Below, piece after piece: positions 10,357 to 18,829 of a stretch of 64,000 bases of DNA. Source of the DNA: Pachyseris speciosa. Its lineage: Eukaryota > Cnidaria > Anthozoa > Scleractinia > Pachyseridae. Position 1 is the first letter of the stretch, and every line of letters begins with the position of its first letter. The DNA lies in contig JAEMWC010000001.1 in the NCBI GenBank assembly GCA_016490735.1, positions 1,946,001-2,010,000 of the forward strand, written 5' to 3'. Below the pieces are notes generated by a model. It was not told the origin of the DNA. It did not search any database and saw only the letters and a list, made by a program, of their open reading frames with translations. The position numbers and the translations under genes were made by a program.

Positions 10357-11220
10357 CTAGGTGACAGATGCTTTTTGTCTTAAGTGCGTTACTCTAAAGT
10401 TCTGGAGCACATATCTGTTTCTGTGGGGGCATGAACTCGCTAGCTCGTTTCGCCTGTTTAGGCTACACAGCTCTTTTCTACAAATGATGATGAATTTTTC
10501 ATACAGACAAAGATTACATTTTTTGTTCATGTTGCTGTAGGGTTTACATTTCTTTAAAATTTTCCATTTCATCTGGAAAGGCTTCTTCTTGTCTTTTAAA
10601 TTCCAGACATACTTCGAGAGTTCTGTTTCATTTCTTCTGTTGGAGTGTCGAAAGGATGTCTGGTGGTTTCTGTAACGTTCCTTAAAGTTTGTTGCCAGTC
10701 CGACATACGTTTCAGTTGTTGTCTCTGTGGTTACTGTGGCTTGGTAGATGACATTTGTCTGGAGGCATTTTCCTTCTAGTGGACAGTCTGGTTTTTTTCT
10801 GCAATTGCAGGTGTCAGGTTGTTGCGTTGGTAAGTTCAAATTTGAGAGAATGCGCTTGTTGTGTGACGAGATGATAGATTTCATGTTTGGCATGCATGAG
10901 TAGCTGAGTTTAAGTGTGTGTCTGTTGAAAATCTTGTGGAGTGGATGGTTCTTTGGGAAGCATCTGTCGACGATGTGTAGGAACTTTCTTCCAAGGTTAG
11001 TTCTGACGTTTGAATTGAAAGGGGGGTTGTACCATGTGGTGTTTCTTGTTCGTTTTCTTTTGTTTTTCGAAGCTTGCTCTTGTAAAGGATTGTACGTCAG
11101 CTTGTGACTGTATCCACTTTCTTCAAGAGCTTTCTGGTAAGGCGCAATGGATTCGTCAAATACTTCTTTGCTGGATGATATGTTAGTTAATCTCTTGTTA
11201 ATGTTGAGTGGGATGTTCAC
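10357..11220 (-). CDS. PLE-B left copy: RT tail and GIY-YIG endonuclease (5'-truncated)
   Basis: About 287 codons are open from the junction. They match the C-terminal part of the PLE-A protein: the NINKRLTNISSSKEVFDES region, CNCRKKPDCPLEGKC, ETYVGLATNFKERYRNH and the CLYEKFIIICRK end. The apparent GTG start at 11220 is only the point where homology is cut by the inverted junction. It is intact within its length. Confidence 0.85.
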   Translation of the reverse strand: MNIPLNINKRLTNISSSKEVFDESIAPYQKALEESGYSHKLTYNPLQEQASKNKRKRTRNTTWYNPPFNSNVRTNLGRKFLHIVDRCFPKNHPLHKIFNRHTLKLSYSCMPNMKSIISSHNKRILSNLNLPTQQPDTCNCRKKPDCPLEGKCLQTNVIYQATVTTETTTETYVGLATNFKERYRNHQTSFRHSNRRNETELSKYVWNLKDKKKPFQMKWKILKKCKPYSNMNKKCNLCLYEKFIIICRKELCSLNRRNELASSCPHRNRYVLQNFRVTHLRQKASVT

Positions 11221-11223
11221 ACA

Positions 11224-12148
11224 TGGCAGCTACAAGCCATACATGAAGCCCAATAACAAACTGTCGTATGTCCACCAACAGAGCAACCACCCCCAGAATT
11301 ACTAAAAAACATCCCACTCAACATTAACAAGAGATTAACTAACATATCATCCAGCAAAGAAGTATTTGACGAATCCATTGCGCCTTACCAGAAAGCTCTT
11401 GAAGAAAGTGGATACAGTCACAAGCTGACGTACAATCCTTTACAAGAGCAAGCTTCGAAAAACAAAAGAAAAGTACAACCCCCCTTTCAATTCAAACGTC
11501 AGAACTAACCTTGGAAGAAAGTTCCTACACATCGTCGACAGATGCTTCCCAAAGAACCATCCACTCCACAAGATTTTCAACAGACACACACTTAAACTCA
11601 GCTACTCATGCATGCCAAACATGAAATCTATCATCTCGTCACACAACAAGCGCATTCTCTCAAATTTGAACTTACCAACGCAACAACCTGACACCTGCAA
11701 TTGCAGAAAAAAACCAGACTGTCCACTAGAAGGAAAATGCCTCCAGACAAATGTCATCTACCAAGCCACAGTAACCACAGAGACAACAACTGAAACGTAT
11801 GTCGGACTGGCAACAAACTTTAAGGAACGTTACAGAAACCACCAGACATCCTTTCGACACTCCAACAGAAGAAATGAAACAGAACTCTCGAAGTATGTCT
11901 GGAATTTAAAAGACAAGAAGAAGCCTTTCCAGATGAAATGGAAAATTTTAAAGAAATGTAAACCCTACAGCAACATGAACAAAAAATGTAATCTTTGTCT
12001 GTATGAAAAATTCATCATCATTTGTAGAAAAGAGCTGTGTAGCCTAAACAGGCGAAACGAGCTAGCGAGTTCATGCCCCCACAGAAACAGATATGTGCTC
12101 CAGAACTTTAGAGTAACGCAACTAAGACAAAAAGCATCTGTCACCTAG
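11224..12148 (+). pseudogene. PLE-B right copy: RT tail and GIY-YIG endonuclease, frameshifted
   Basis: Homology to the PLE RT starts with SYKPYMKPNN-like sequence and continues through the same domains as the left copy. Compared with the inverted left copy, 20 bp are missing near 11472 (between AACAAAAGAAAA and GTACAACC), which shifts the frame. A 178-codon open stretch from 11612 holds the Cys cluster and GIY-YIG domain. One residue near the C-terminus also differs between the copies. Confidence 0.87.
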
Positions 12149-12228
12149 ATACCATGCCTTGAATGTAACGCATCCCCATAACAACCATTCATATTTTACT
12201 GCCAGTTCTGTTAGTTTTAACACTAAAT

Positions 12229-12300
12229 CGTTAAAGTTGCCTGATGAGTGTGGTCATATAATTTTGAACCATACGAAACAGCACTGTCGCAATAAAACGA
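12229..12300 (+). ncRNA. Hammerhead ribozyme, PLE-B right copy
   Basis: CTGATGAG lies at 12241-12248, GAAAC at about 12274-12278 and GTC at 12286-12288. Cleavage is predicted before GCAA, which pairs with TTGC at 12237-12240, and CGTT at 12229 pairs with AACG near 12299. Confidence 0.86.
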
Positions 12301-12332
12301 TGATTACTCCAGAAGCCTGAACTCCTGTGAAG

Positions 12333-12335
<3 letters not shown>

Positions 12336-12394
<59 letters not shown>
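12336..12394. repeat. (TA)n microsatellite
   Basis: About 28 TA units between the PLE-B pair and the PLE-C pair. Confidence 0.95.
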
Positions 12395-12398
<4 letters not shown>

Positions 12399-12420
12399 GC
12401 CAAGAACTGGAAAATACGAC

Positions 12421-12464
12421 TTTGCCAATATTTCGTCTTTATTAAAAGACTTCATCAGGGCAAC
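12421..12464 (-). ncRNA. Minimal hammerhead ribozyme, PLE-C left
   Basis: The minus strand shows GTTGCC, CTGATGA, stem II (GTCTTT/AAAGAC with a TAAT loop), GAA, then AUAU and U before GGCAAA. Stem I is GUUGCC/GGCAA. Stem III is only one A-U pair closed by two nucleotides. Such tiny stem III hammerheads are known in PLEs and are thought to act as dimers. Confidence 0.78.
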
Positions 12465-12593
12465 TGATGTGAAAGCGGTTAAAACCGTTATAAGATATAC
12501 GCTAGCTGATGTGAGACGCTAATACGAGACTTAAAGCTGCTCGTGCGCTGTAAAGCGCGCGCGTTACATATAAGTGAAGCAATGAGAGCGATA

Positions 12594-13385
12594 TTAAAAT
12601 AAATCCCTTCGAGGATTCCTACTACAGAAAAAATCATCACTATTAAGACCCAGTGGATAAATACATCGAAGACGGTATGCCCACTGGGCCTCCCTATCCC
12701 TAAGATATTCCTCACTTGAACACTTGTCTATTAACTGTATTCTAACATCACTCAAACCATGATGGTCTGCCTGATTGAAATGCCTGTATATAACATCGTC
12801 TTTAAGTTTATTCTCAGAGGATAGTCCTCTGTGCGCATTAATCCTAGACTTGTGGTTATTAAATCTGGTCCTAAATTTGTTAATAGTAGATCCCACATAC
12901 TGCATTTGACACATTGCACAAGACAATAGGTACACTACGTGGTCTGAATTACAATCCAGCTTAAAATTAATCACAAAATCTCTCCCAGTAACTCTACTTT
13001 TGAAACAAATGCCCTCATCCAAGAAATCACAAACCCTGCATCGTCTATCCCCACATCTACCACAACCCTTAACAGTAACTGGTGTCTTAAGTTCGGAATG
13101 TACCAGAATGTCCTTAAGGCATTTAGGCCGCCGGAAAGCCACCATGGGCACCTGTTCCAAGGCCAGCTGGCAACGCCTAGAAGATTGCAAAACAGGATGA
13201 AGCCTGTGTAATATTTTAGAAATACAAGGGAGTGCCGGATGAAATGTGACCACAAAAGGAATACGTTTATTACAAGCAGGCTGCTTATCCCTAAGGGTTT
13301 GTTCCCTGGGAATCCTACGCGCTCGATCTATTTGCCCCTCCACATGCTCCCTGTTATAACCCCTTTTAACCAAGTAACTGCACAA
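12594..13385 (-). CDS. PLE-C left copy: GIY-YIG endonuclease region (5'-truncated)
   Basis: The ~263-codon frame contains the RT thumb end (SYLVKRGYNREHVEGQIDRA), a Cys-rich stretch (CGRCGDRRCRVCDFLDEGIC) and a GIY-YIG nuclease (HVVYLLSCAMCQMQYVGST, then FRTRFNNHKSRI). The RT catalytic part is absent. There are no stops. Confidence 0.88.
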   Translation of the reverse strand: MCSYLVKRGYNREHVEGQIDRARRIPREQTLRDKQPACNKRIPFVVTFHPALPCISKILHRLHPVLQSSRRCQLALEQVPMVAFRRPKCLKDILVHSELKTPVTVKGCGRCGDRRCRVCDFLDEGICFKSRVTGRDFVINFKLDCNSDHVVYLLSCAMCQMQYVGSTINKFRTRFNNHKSRINAHRGLSSENKLKDDVIYRHFNQADHHGLSDVRIQLIDKCSSEEYLRDREAQWAYRLRCIYPLGLNSDDFFCSRNPRRDLF

Positions 13386-13422
13386 TTCCTCAGCCCGTTT
13401 ATCATGAATTACATGAATTAGG

Positions 13423-14304
13423 GTGACAAAGAAAGGTATCCCTTTTGGTCAGGCCCTTAGAATAAGACGTATATGTTCCACGGATGCTTTGTTTGATAAA
13501 CGGGCTGAGGAATTGTGCAGTTACTTGGTTAAAAGGGGTTATAACAGGGAGCATGTGGAGGGGCAAATAGATCGAGCGCGTAGGATTCCCAGGGAACAAA
13601 CCCTTAGGGATAAGCAGCCTGCTTGTAATAAACGTATTCCTTTTGTGGTCACATTTCATCCGGCACTCCCTTGTATTTCTAAAATATTACACAGGCTTCA
13701 TCCTGTTTTGCAATCTTCTAGGCGTTGCCAGCTGGCCTTGGAACAGGTGCCCATGGTGGCTTTCCGGCGGCCTAAATGCCTTAAGGACATTCTGGTACAT
13801 TCCGAACTTAAGACACCAGTTACTGTTAAGGGTTGTGGTAGATGTGGGGATAGACGATGCAGGGTTTGTGATTTCTTGGATGAGGGCATTTGTTTCAAAA
13901 GTAGAGTTACTGGGAGAGATTTTGTGATTAATTTTAAGCTGGATTGTAATTCAGACCACGTAGTGTACCTATTGTCTTGTGCAATGTGTCAAATGCAGTA
14001 TGTGGGATCTACTATTAACAAATTTAGGACCAGATTTAATAACCACAAGTCTAGGATTAATGCGCACAGAGGACTATCCTCTGAGAATAAACTTAAAGAC
14101 GATGTTATATACAGGCATTTCAATCAGGCAGACCATCATGGTTTGAGTGATGTTAGAATACAGTTAATAGACAAGTGTTCAAGTGAGGAATATCTTAGGG
14201 ATAGGGAGGCCCAGTGGGCATACCGTCTTCGATGTATTTATCTACTGGGTCTTAATAGTGATGATTTTTTCTGTAGTAGGAATCCTCGAAGGGATTTATT
14301 TTAA
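13423..14304 (+). CDS. PLE-C right copy: RT end and GIY-YIG endonuclease (5'-truncated)
   Basis: The 293-codon frame is the same protein as the left copy, with ~30 extra N-terminal residues containing the conserved RT-end motif IPFGQALRIRRICS. One residue differs (Leu for Pro near CIYLLGL). The GTG at 13423 is not a convincing start, so this is a truncated PLE frame. Confidence 0.88.
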   Translation: MTKKGIPFGQALRIRRICSTDALFDKRAEELCSYLVKRGYNREHVEGQIDRARRIPREQTLRDKQPACNKRIPFVVTFHPALPCISKILHRLHPVLQSSRRCQLALEQVPMVAFRRPKCLKDILVHSELKTPVTVKGCGRCGDRRCRVCDFLDEGICFKSRVTGRDFVINFKLDCNSDHVVYLLSCAMCQMQYVGSTINKFRTRFNNHKSRINAHRGLSSENKLKDDVIYRHFNQADHHGLSDVRIQLIDKCSSEEYLRDREAQWAYRLRCIYLLGLNSDDFFCSRNPRRDLF

Positions 14305-14433
14305 TATCGCTCTCATTGCTTCACTTATATGTAACGCGCGCGCTTTACAGCGCGCGAGCAGCTTTAAGTCTCGTATTAGCGTCTCACATCAGCTAGCGTA
14401 TATCTTATAACGGTTTTAACCGCTTTCACATCA

Positions 14434-14477
14434 GTTGCCCTGATGAAGTCTTTTAATAAAGACGAAATATTGGCAAA
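14434..14477 (+). ncRNA. Minimal hammerhead ribozyme, PLE-C right
   Basis: Plus-strand copy of the same motif: GTTGCC at 14434-14439, CTGATGA at 14440-14446, GAA near 14463, predicted cleavage before GGCAAA at 14472. Confidence 0.78.
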
Positions 14478-14503
14478 GTCGTATTTTCCAGTTCTTGGCT
14501 ATT

Positions 14504-14522
14504 ATATAGCCAATATATATAT

Positions 14523-14554
<32 letters not shown>
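14504..14554. repeat. TA-rich microsatellite
   Basis: Interrupted TA array between PLE-C and the 369-bp duplication. Confidence 0.9.
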
Positions 14555-14636
14555 AATTCAGTATATGAGGGGAAACCCTAACCCTGCACACCCCAAATAA
14601 TCATATTTACATTGAATAAATGTTTGAAAGAAAATT

Positions 14637-14710
14637 TGCCCTGAGCGGGATTTGAACCCACGTCCCCCCGTATACTAGTCGGGTGTGATGACCACTACAC
14701 TATCAGGACA
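14637..14710 (-). tRNA. tRNA-like sequence, possible tRNA-Thr(AGT) or SINE head
   Basis: The minus strand gives a 7-bp acceptor pairing (TGTCCTG/CAGGGCA, one G-T), an A box TAGTGTAGTGG, an anticodon loop CTAGTAT (anticodon AGT), and a T arm GTGGG/CCCGC with B box GGTTCAAATCC. The anticodon stem has an A-A mismatch. Being in a repeated unit, it may be a tRNA-derived SINE and not a working gene. Confidence 0.5.
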
Positions 14711-15005
14711 ACCATGCTGGCAACACGGCAATCGAAGATGTGATTTACGTGATCGAAGAGGTGGCATCCCGGGAAATTTTACTTTCTTAGGTGACAAGGC
14801 AGGGGAAGCCTATAACTCCATTTGAAACCCAACTAAGGATCAATTACTGATACACGACCGAAGTCAACTTAGGGGATGACAAAGGAGGATCCAATTACGG
14901 ATACAGGCTTATTTCAATTAATTAAATTCAGTATATGAGGGAAACCCTAACCCTGCACACCCCAAGTAATCATATTTTCATTGAATAAATGTTTGAAAGA
15001 AAATT

Positions 15006-15079
15006 TGCCCTGAGCGGGATTTGAACCCACGTCCCCCCGTATACTAGTCGGGTGTGATGACCACTACACTATCAGGACA
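15006..15079 (-). tRNA. tRNA-like sequence, second copy
   Basis: The same 74-nt tRNA-like sequence, in the second unit of the 369-bp duplication and identical over its length by eye. The same doubt about SINE versus gene applies. Confidence 0.5.
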
Positions 15080-15223
15080 ACCATGCTGGCAACACGGCAA
15101 TCGAAGATGTGATTTACGTGATCGAAGAGGTGGCATCCCGGGAAATTTTACTTTCTTAGGTGACAAGGCAGGGGAAGCCTATAACTCCATTTGAAACCCA
15201 ACTAAGGATCAATTACTGATACA

Positions 15224-15226
<3 letters not shown>

Positions 15227-15288
<62 letters not shown>
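15227..15288. repeat. (TA)n microsatellite
   Basis: About 30 TA units cutting the second 369-bp unit and preceding a PLE fragment. Confidence 0.95.
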
Positions 15289-15289
<1 letters not shown>

Positions 15290-15291
<2 letters not shown>

Positions 15292-15800
15292 GATTGCTGT
15301 AACATTTGGCTTGGCTATAATTTTCCAGGAGATTGCGAAGTCTTTCTTTTGATCTTTTAGCTGCTATAGATGTTTGCTTAGTTCTGTGTCATTTTTTCTA
15401 CTTTCGTGTTTGAATGACATTTGGTGGTTTCGCCATCTCGTCTTGAACTCCGTGGCGGTGAGGCCGACGTATGTCTCAGTGTTTTCAGCAGTGGTGATAG
15501 TGGCTTTGTACACTACCTCCTTGACTAGACATTGTACTTTTAAAGGGGCAGTTGTTTGGCTCTCTGCAGTTGCACGGTTTGGGGGGGGGTGCTTTTTCTT
15601 CAGGTGGCGTGTTCTGTCTTACATTAGTTTTGCTGTGTCCATCGATGATCTGTTTTATGTTTGGTGAATAACTGTAACTTAGCTTAAGATTATTTTTGTT
15701 AAAAAGTTTTCTTAATTTATGTTTCGGGGGAAACAGTTCTCGATCAAATTTAGAAATTCTGTTCCTATGTTAGTTTGCACATTTAAACAATCTTAATAAA
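15290..15800 (-). mobile_element. PLE fragment (GIY-YIG domain), decayed
   Basis: On the minus strand, translation shows a run similar to the PLE-A endonuclease: a NLKLSYSYSPNIKQIIDGH-like stretch, then VVYKATITTAENTETYVGL and FKTRWRNHQMSFKH. Stops and frame breaks occur at both ends. No hammerhead or RT is seen. It is a separate, older PLE copy. Confidence 0.8.
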
Positions 15801-15839
15801 CGATGTAACCTATGTAACACCGAGAAATTCTATATTTTA

Positions 15840-16075
15840 TATAAACCGCACATGGCAACGCTCAACAAACGTAATGAATGTGAATGATGTATGAAATGAA
15901 TCATATATGAACTGCGGAAATGAAAACAAATAAAGAATGATCCTCGCAGTTGTGAACGCAATTTATGCAATTGCGAAAAGAAGCCTGGAAACAAATTCAG
16001 GACTTCAACGGGGTTTGAACCCCGCATCGCACCGGTAATCGCGAGGTCACGGGTTCAAACCCCGTTGAAGACCTG
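15840..16075. mobile_element. tRNA-derived SINE fragments, head to head
   Basis: The minus strand from ~16017 leftwards matches the tail of the SINE seen at 61.9-62.2 kb (TTCAGGCTTC-type, ATTGCATAAATTGCGTTCA, GAGGATCATTCTTTAT). The plus strand from 16020 shows the SINE head (CATCGCACCGGTAATCGCG, GGTTCAAACCCCGTTGAAG). The GGGGTTTGAACCCC words of the two fragments meet, giving a foldback. Confidence 0.72.
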
Positions 16076-16079
16076 TATT

Positions 16080-17397
16080 AAAGTCCATATGAAACGATAT
16101 TGAGTAGAAATACATTGTTATTACCGCTCCATTATTGTTGAGCACTATTCTGAATTTACCTGAATTTATACATATCATGCTTGTAAGCAATCTATTTGTC
16201 TTTTTAGGCCCTGCAAACAATTTTTTGTTTCAAAATTTTCCATACCCTCCCCCTCTTCCAGAAAAATAATGGTCCGTCCCTTACGCCTTTACCAGCTGAT
16301 GTTGACGTCTGAATTACCTGAACGAACAATCCATACGCCTACGCTATCTAGACGATGAAAACAATTGGATAAATCTGAATTACGGCGACGATCGTGGATT
16401 CATTGAGTTTTGGCGGGCAGCTAGGAATGTTCCCGAAAGGGAGGAAAAACGAATTAACTGTGAAGGTAGGTGTTCCCCAATCCAGAGCGGACCTCTCGAG
16501 CGAATTCATCAAGTACCAGTACGATTTTAGTCAAACCGTCACAATTCCCGAGCATTGCATCTGATGACGTCAAACATAACGTGAGGTTGTCATTGGAAAC
16601 GGGTCTCAAATTGCCATTGACAACATGGGGGTTTCAACGGCAAAACGTGGGCGCCAAACTTCTGTCCATACTCAACTGATAATCGTAGTATGTCGGTAAA
16701 ACCTATTTGGTTGAGGACGGTGCCTTCTATTGTTACCCAGGCTAATACAGTTTCTAGGGGAGGGTGTTTCAGGAAACAAAGGTGTTTTTGCATGGTTTTT
16801 AAATATGCGAGAAAAGAAGGTCTTGGCTTCTAGCATGCAACGAGGGTGGGTGGGGGGAGGTTAGCTAACCACAAGCTGAAAAACAAAAGGACAGAACTCA
16901 AGAGCATACATCTCTATCGTTGTGAGTTCAGAGACGCCTCTGGAGCCAGAAGAGGACAGAAAAAACCTAAGTGTTTCTTTGTTTCATGTAACCAGCCCTA
17001 AAATGGCCTTTCGCTTGTATGTTTAATGCGATAATGAGATGTCCGCGAAAGTCGTAAAAATTTTCAGCAAAACTGCTAGAACCCTAGCGACATAAGACAT
17101 CTGTGTGATGTCCTAATTACGCAACTTTAGGCCAGAGGTTCAAAAAGGCTGTAACAACGCTTTAAGCAGGTGAGCTCGTTCATGCTTCCATTGTCGATCG
17201 TTTTCCGAGGTTAATCCGTTAAAACTTTACTAGTGAATCTCAACGGTTGTACCAAGATTTTCGGGACACGCACGTATTTAACTCGCTCCCTGATTTTGCC
17301 AAATAGCCAAAAATTTACACTCAGCTCTTGGACCGCCTAAAATTATTTTTGTTTGGAGGAGAGGAGGAGGAAGAGGAGGGGAGATATTTTTGCTTAC
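16080..17397. other. Non-coding stretch, probable intron
   Basis: I see no gene, domain or strong repeat here. It lies downstream of the last recognisable exon of the lectin gene, whose donor site at 17397 implies that transcription continues leftwards. Confidence 0.6.
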
Positions 17398-17520
17398 CAA
17401 GACATTTTTTCCCATCTCCGGTGAATCCTCGTTTGCAGGTACATTTGTAGGAGCCCTTGGTGTTACTACACAAAGCTTTCACATCACAGTTATGGGTTTT
17501 GCGTTTGCATTCATCCAGGT
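17398..17520 (-). CDS. EGF exon 4 (calcium-binding type)
   Basis: A 123-nt exon in phase 1-1. The acceptor TTTTTAG lies just right of 17520 and the donor GTAAGC just left of 17398. It encodes [18 protein letters not shown] and the rest of a six-Cys EGF with the D-x-D-E-C calcium-binding start. It is the most diverged of the four EGF exons. The good donor shows that the gene goes on further left, outside the recognisable part of the window. Confidence 0.88.
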
Positions 17521-17893
17521 CTAAAAACAAAGAAATACAATAACCACTCCAACACTATTGCCTTGCATGTTATCACATTGGCAACGACCAATGTTCGTTG
17601 AAACAACATGTTTTATGGTCACTCCACTAAATTGCTGCCTTTCCACAGAAAGCGATCATTATCTTGGGGAGTGAATAAATTAAGGCATTCATAGATTATA
17701 GGGAAACTACCCTTGGTATTATTACATATTGTAGTCAAGATGGAAAGATAAGGCGGACGTATGTCACCAATGGACTCTTTACTCCAGACTTCACGGAAAA
17801 CGCAAATTTGCAGGCAAAAAAGCCTCAATAATCCCTGAAAATAGCGTTATACATGCAAGATATAGTAGCCATGTAAACGTGCTGTCAATAATA

Positions 17894-18827
17894 CACCGAA
17901 TGCAAATATGGCGGACCACTCGGTCGGCGCCCGGGACGAGCTACATGAAATCGAGGCTAGTCAGGCTTTGATGTTTTGTTTTGCAGAAAAGTCTTGGTTC
18001 GTTGTAGATCTGGTCTGTTTTATTTCGCTGTGCGTACGAGTTGCTGTGTTTCTGAATGCCTCGAGGAGGGATAAAAATCTTCCACCATTCACCTCTAAGG
18101 CAAAATTGTGGATTAATGCAATTCGTTGAGACGAAGAAAAGGAGTTCAGGATCGCCGCGGGAACTAAAGTTTGTTCGCTACATCATGTCCGATCATCATT
18201 TCAGGATAGAAGATCTTACAAAAATCGGTTCAGTGACGAGCTTATGTGGTGTCTGGTGGTGTTCCAACACGATTTGCATGGCCAGAACCTTCCCCAAGGT
18301 AAAGAAAAGCTCCTCTCGAAAGACATCCTCTGTCCCCATAGAAGAAGTTTTTGTTTACGTCCGCGTCCACTCGCACGGAATCGCACGACACAAATACTAC
18401 GGTGTAGTAACCAAGCGAATGAAATTCAACTGCCCCGTCATTGAAGCCAGTAAAAGCATTGAGACAAATAACAACGACTTGGAGGTAAATGCGATCGCTT
18501 ACACATTTTCTAAGATCTTCCAGGCTGAACTTAAACAGTTCCTTCGGAGATATAGTGAACTCCTTTCCTTCGTCTGTTTTCCCCTAAGAGGCAAATGGGG
18601 AAACTGAGAAAAACACTTTCTCTGCTGTGGAAGATTTCACTCCCTTCTGGTGGCATTCAGGAACACAAAAACGCCTGGGGAGGGCGAAACAAAACGAGCC
18701 AAATCGACGTCGAAGGAACTAGACTTTCTGGGGATGTCAAAATAAAACATCGAAGCCTTACTAGCCTCGCTTTTATGCGACTTGTCCCGGGCGCCGACCG
18801 AGTGGTCCGCCATATTTGCATTCGGTG
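17894..18827. mobile_element. TIR DNA element, TA target duplication
   Basis: CACCGAATGCAAATATGGCG at 17894 is inverted at the right end, with at least 45 perfectly paired terminal bases and weaker pairing for ~170 bp. TA flanks both ends, as for Tc1/mariner-type insertion. The interior has an open frame but no recognisable transposase, so it is probably non-autonomous. Confidence 0.75.
18056..18607 (+). CDS. Unrecognised open frame inside the TIR element
   Basis: 183 codons. The middle (about 18180-18500) has protein-like composition, with EEVFVYVRVHSHGIARHKYY and basic stretches; both ends lie within the TIR arms and are unlikely to be real protein. I recognise no domain. It could be a captured or accessory frame, or chance. 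Confidence 0.3.
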   Translation: MPRGGIKIFHHSPLRQNCGLMQFVETKKRSSGSPRELKFVRYIMSDHHFRIEDLTKIGSVTSLCGVWWCSNTICMARTFPKVKKSSSRKTSSVPIEEVFVYVRVHSHGIARHKYYGVVTKRMKFNCPVIEASKSIETNNNDLEVNAIAYTFSKIFQAELKQFLRRYSELLSFVCFPLRGKWGN

Positions 18828-18829
18828 TA

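Larger units (their letters stand above)
10171..12335. mobile_element. PLE-B: head-to-head pair of truncated PLEs
   Basis: A minus-strand copy (10171-11221) and a plus-strand copy (11222-12335) are reverse complements over more than 1 kb and meet at about 11221. The plus copy reaches ~85 bp further into the RT. Each copy keeps only the end of the RT, the Cys cluster, the GIY-YIG domain, a short 3' region and a hammerhead at its outer end. Such inverted partial tandems are typical of PLEs. Confidence 0.88.
12395..14503. mobile_element. PLE-C: head-to-head pair with nearly identical arms
   Basis: The minus copy (12395-~13403) and plus copy (~13423-14503) start and end with the same sequence (AATAGCCAAGAACTGG at the outer ends). 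Over ~1 kb I could find only a couple of differences, for example CCAGTGG versus CCAGTAG near 12650/14246. A ~17-bp filler (ATGAATTACATGAATTAG-like) sits at the junction, and the plus copy extends ~85 bp further into the RT. The family differs from PLE-A and PLE-B in sequence and in hammerhead type. Confidence 0.9.
14555..15226. repeat. 369-bp tandem duplication carrying a tRNA-like sequence
   Basis: The unit begins AATTCAGTATATGAGGG and recurs 369-370 bp later with very few differences. Both copies include an inverted tRNA-like sequence and share ~300 bp down to GATACACG. Between them is a short unshared piece (about 14857-14920). The second copy ends in a TA array. Confidence 0.9.

Noticed and set aside
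12971..13927. Open frames of 94 and 66 codons present on both sides of PLE-C
   Set aside because: They recur only because the arms are inverted copies; they overlap the GIY-YIG frame in another phase.
7711..14503. CRISPR-like array of repeats and spacers
   Set aside because: The spaced repeats are PLE ends and TA arrays in a eukaryotic genome. There are no short regular direct repeats.
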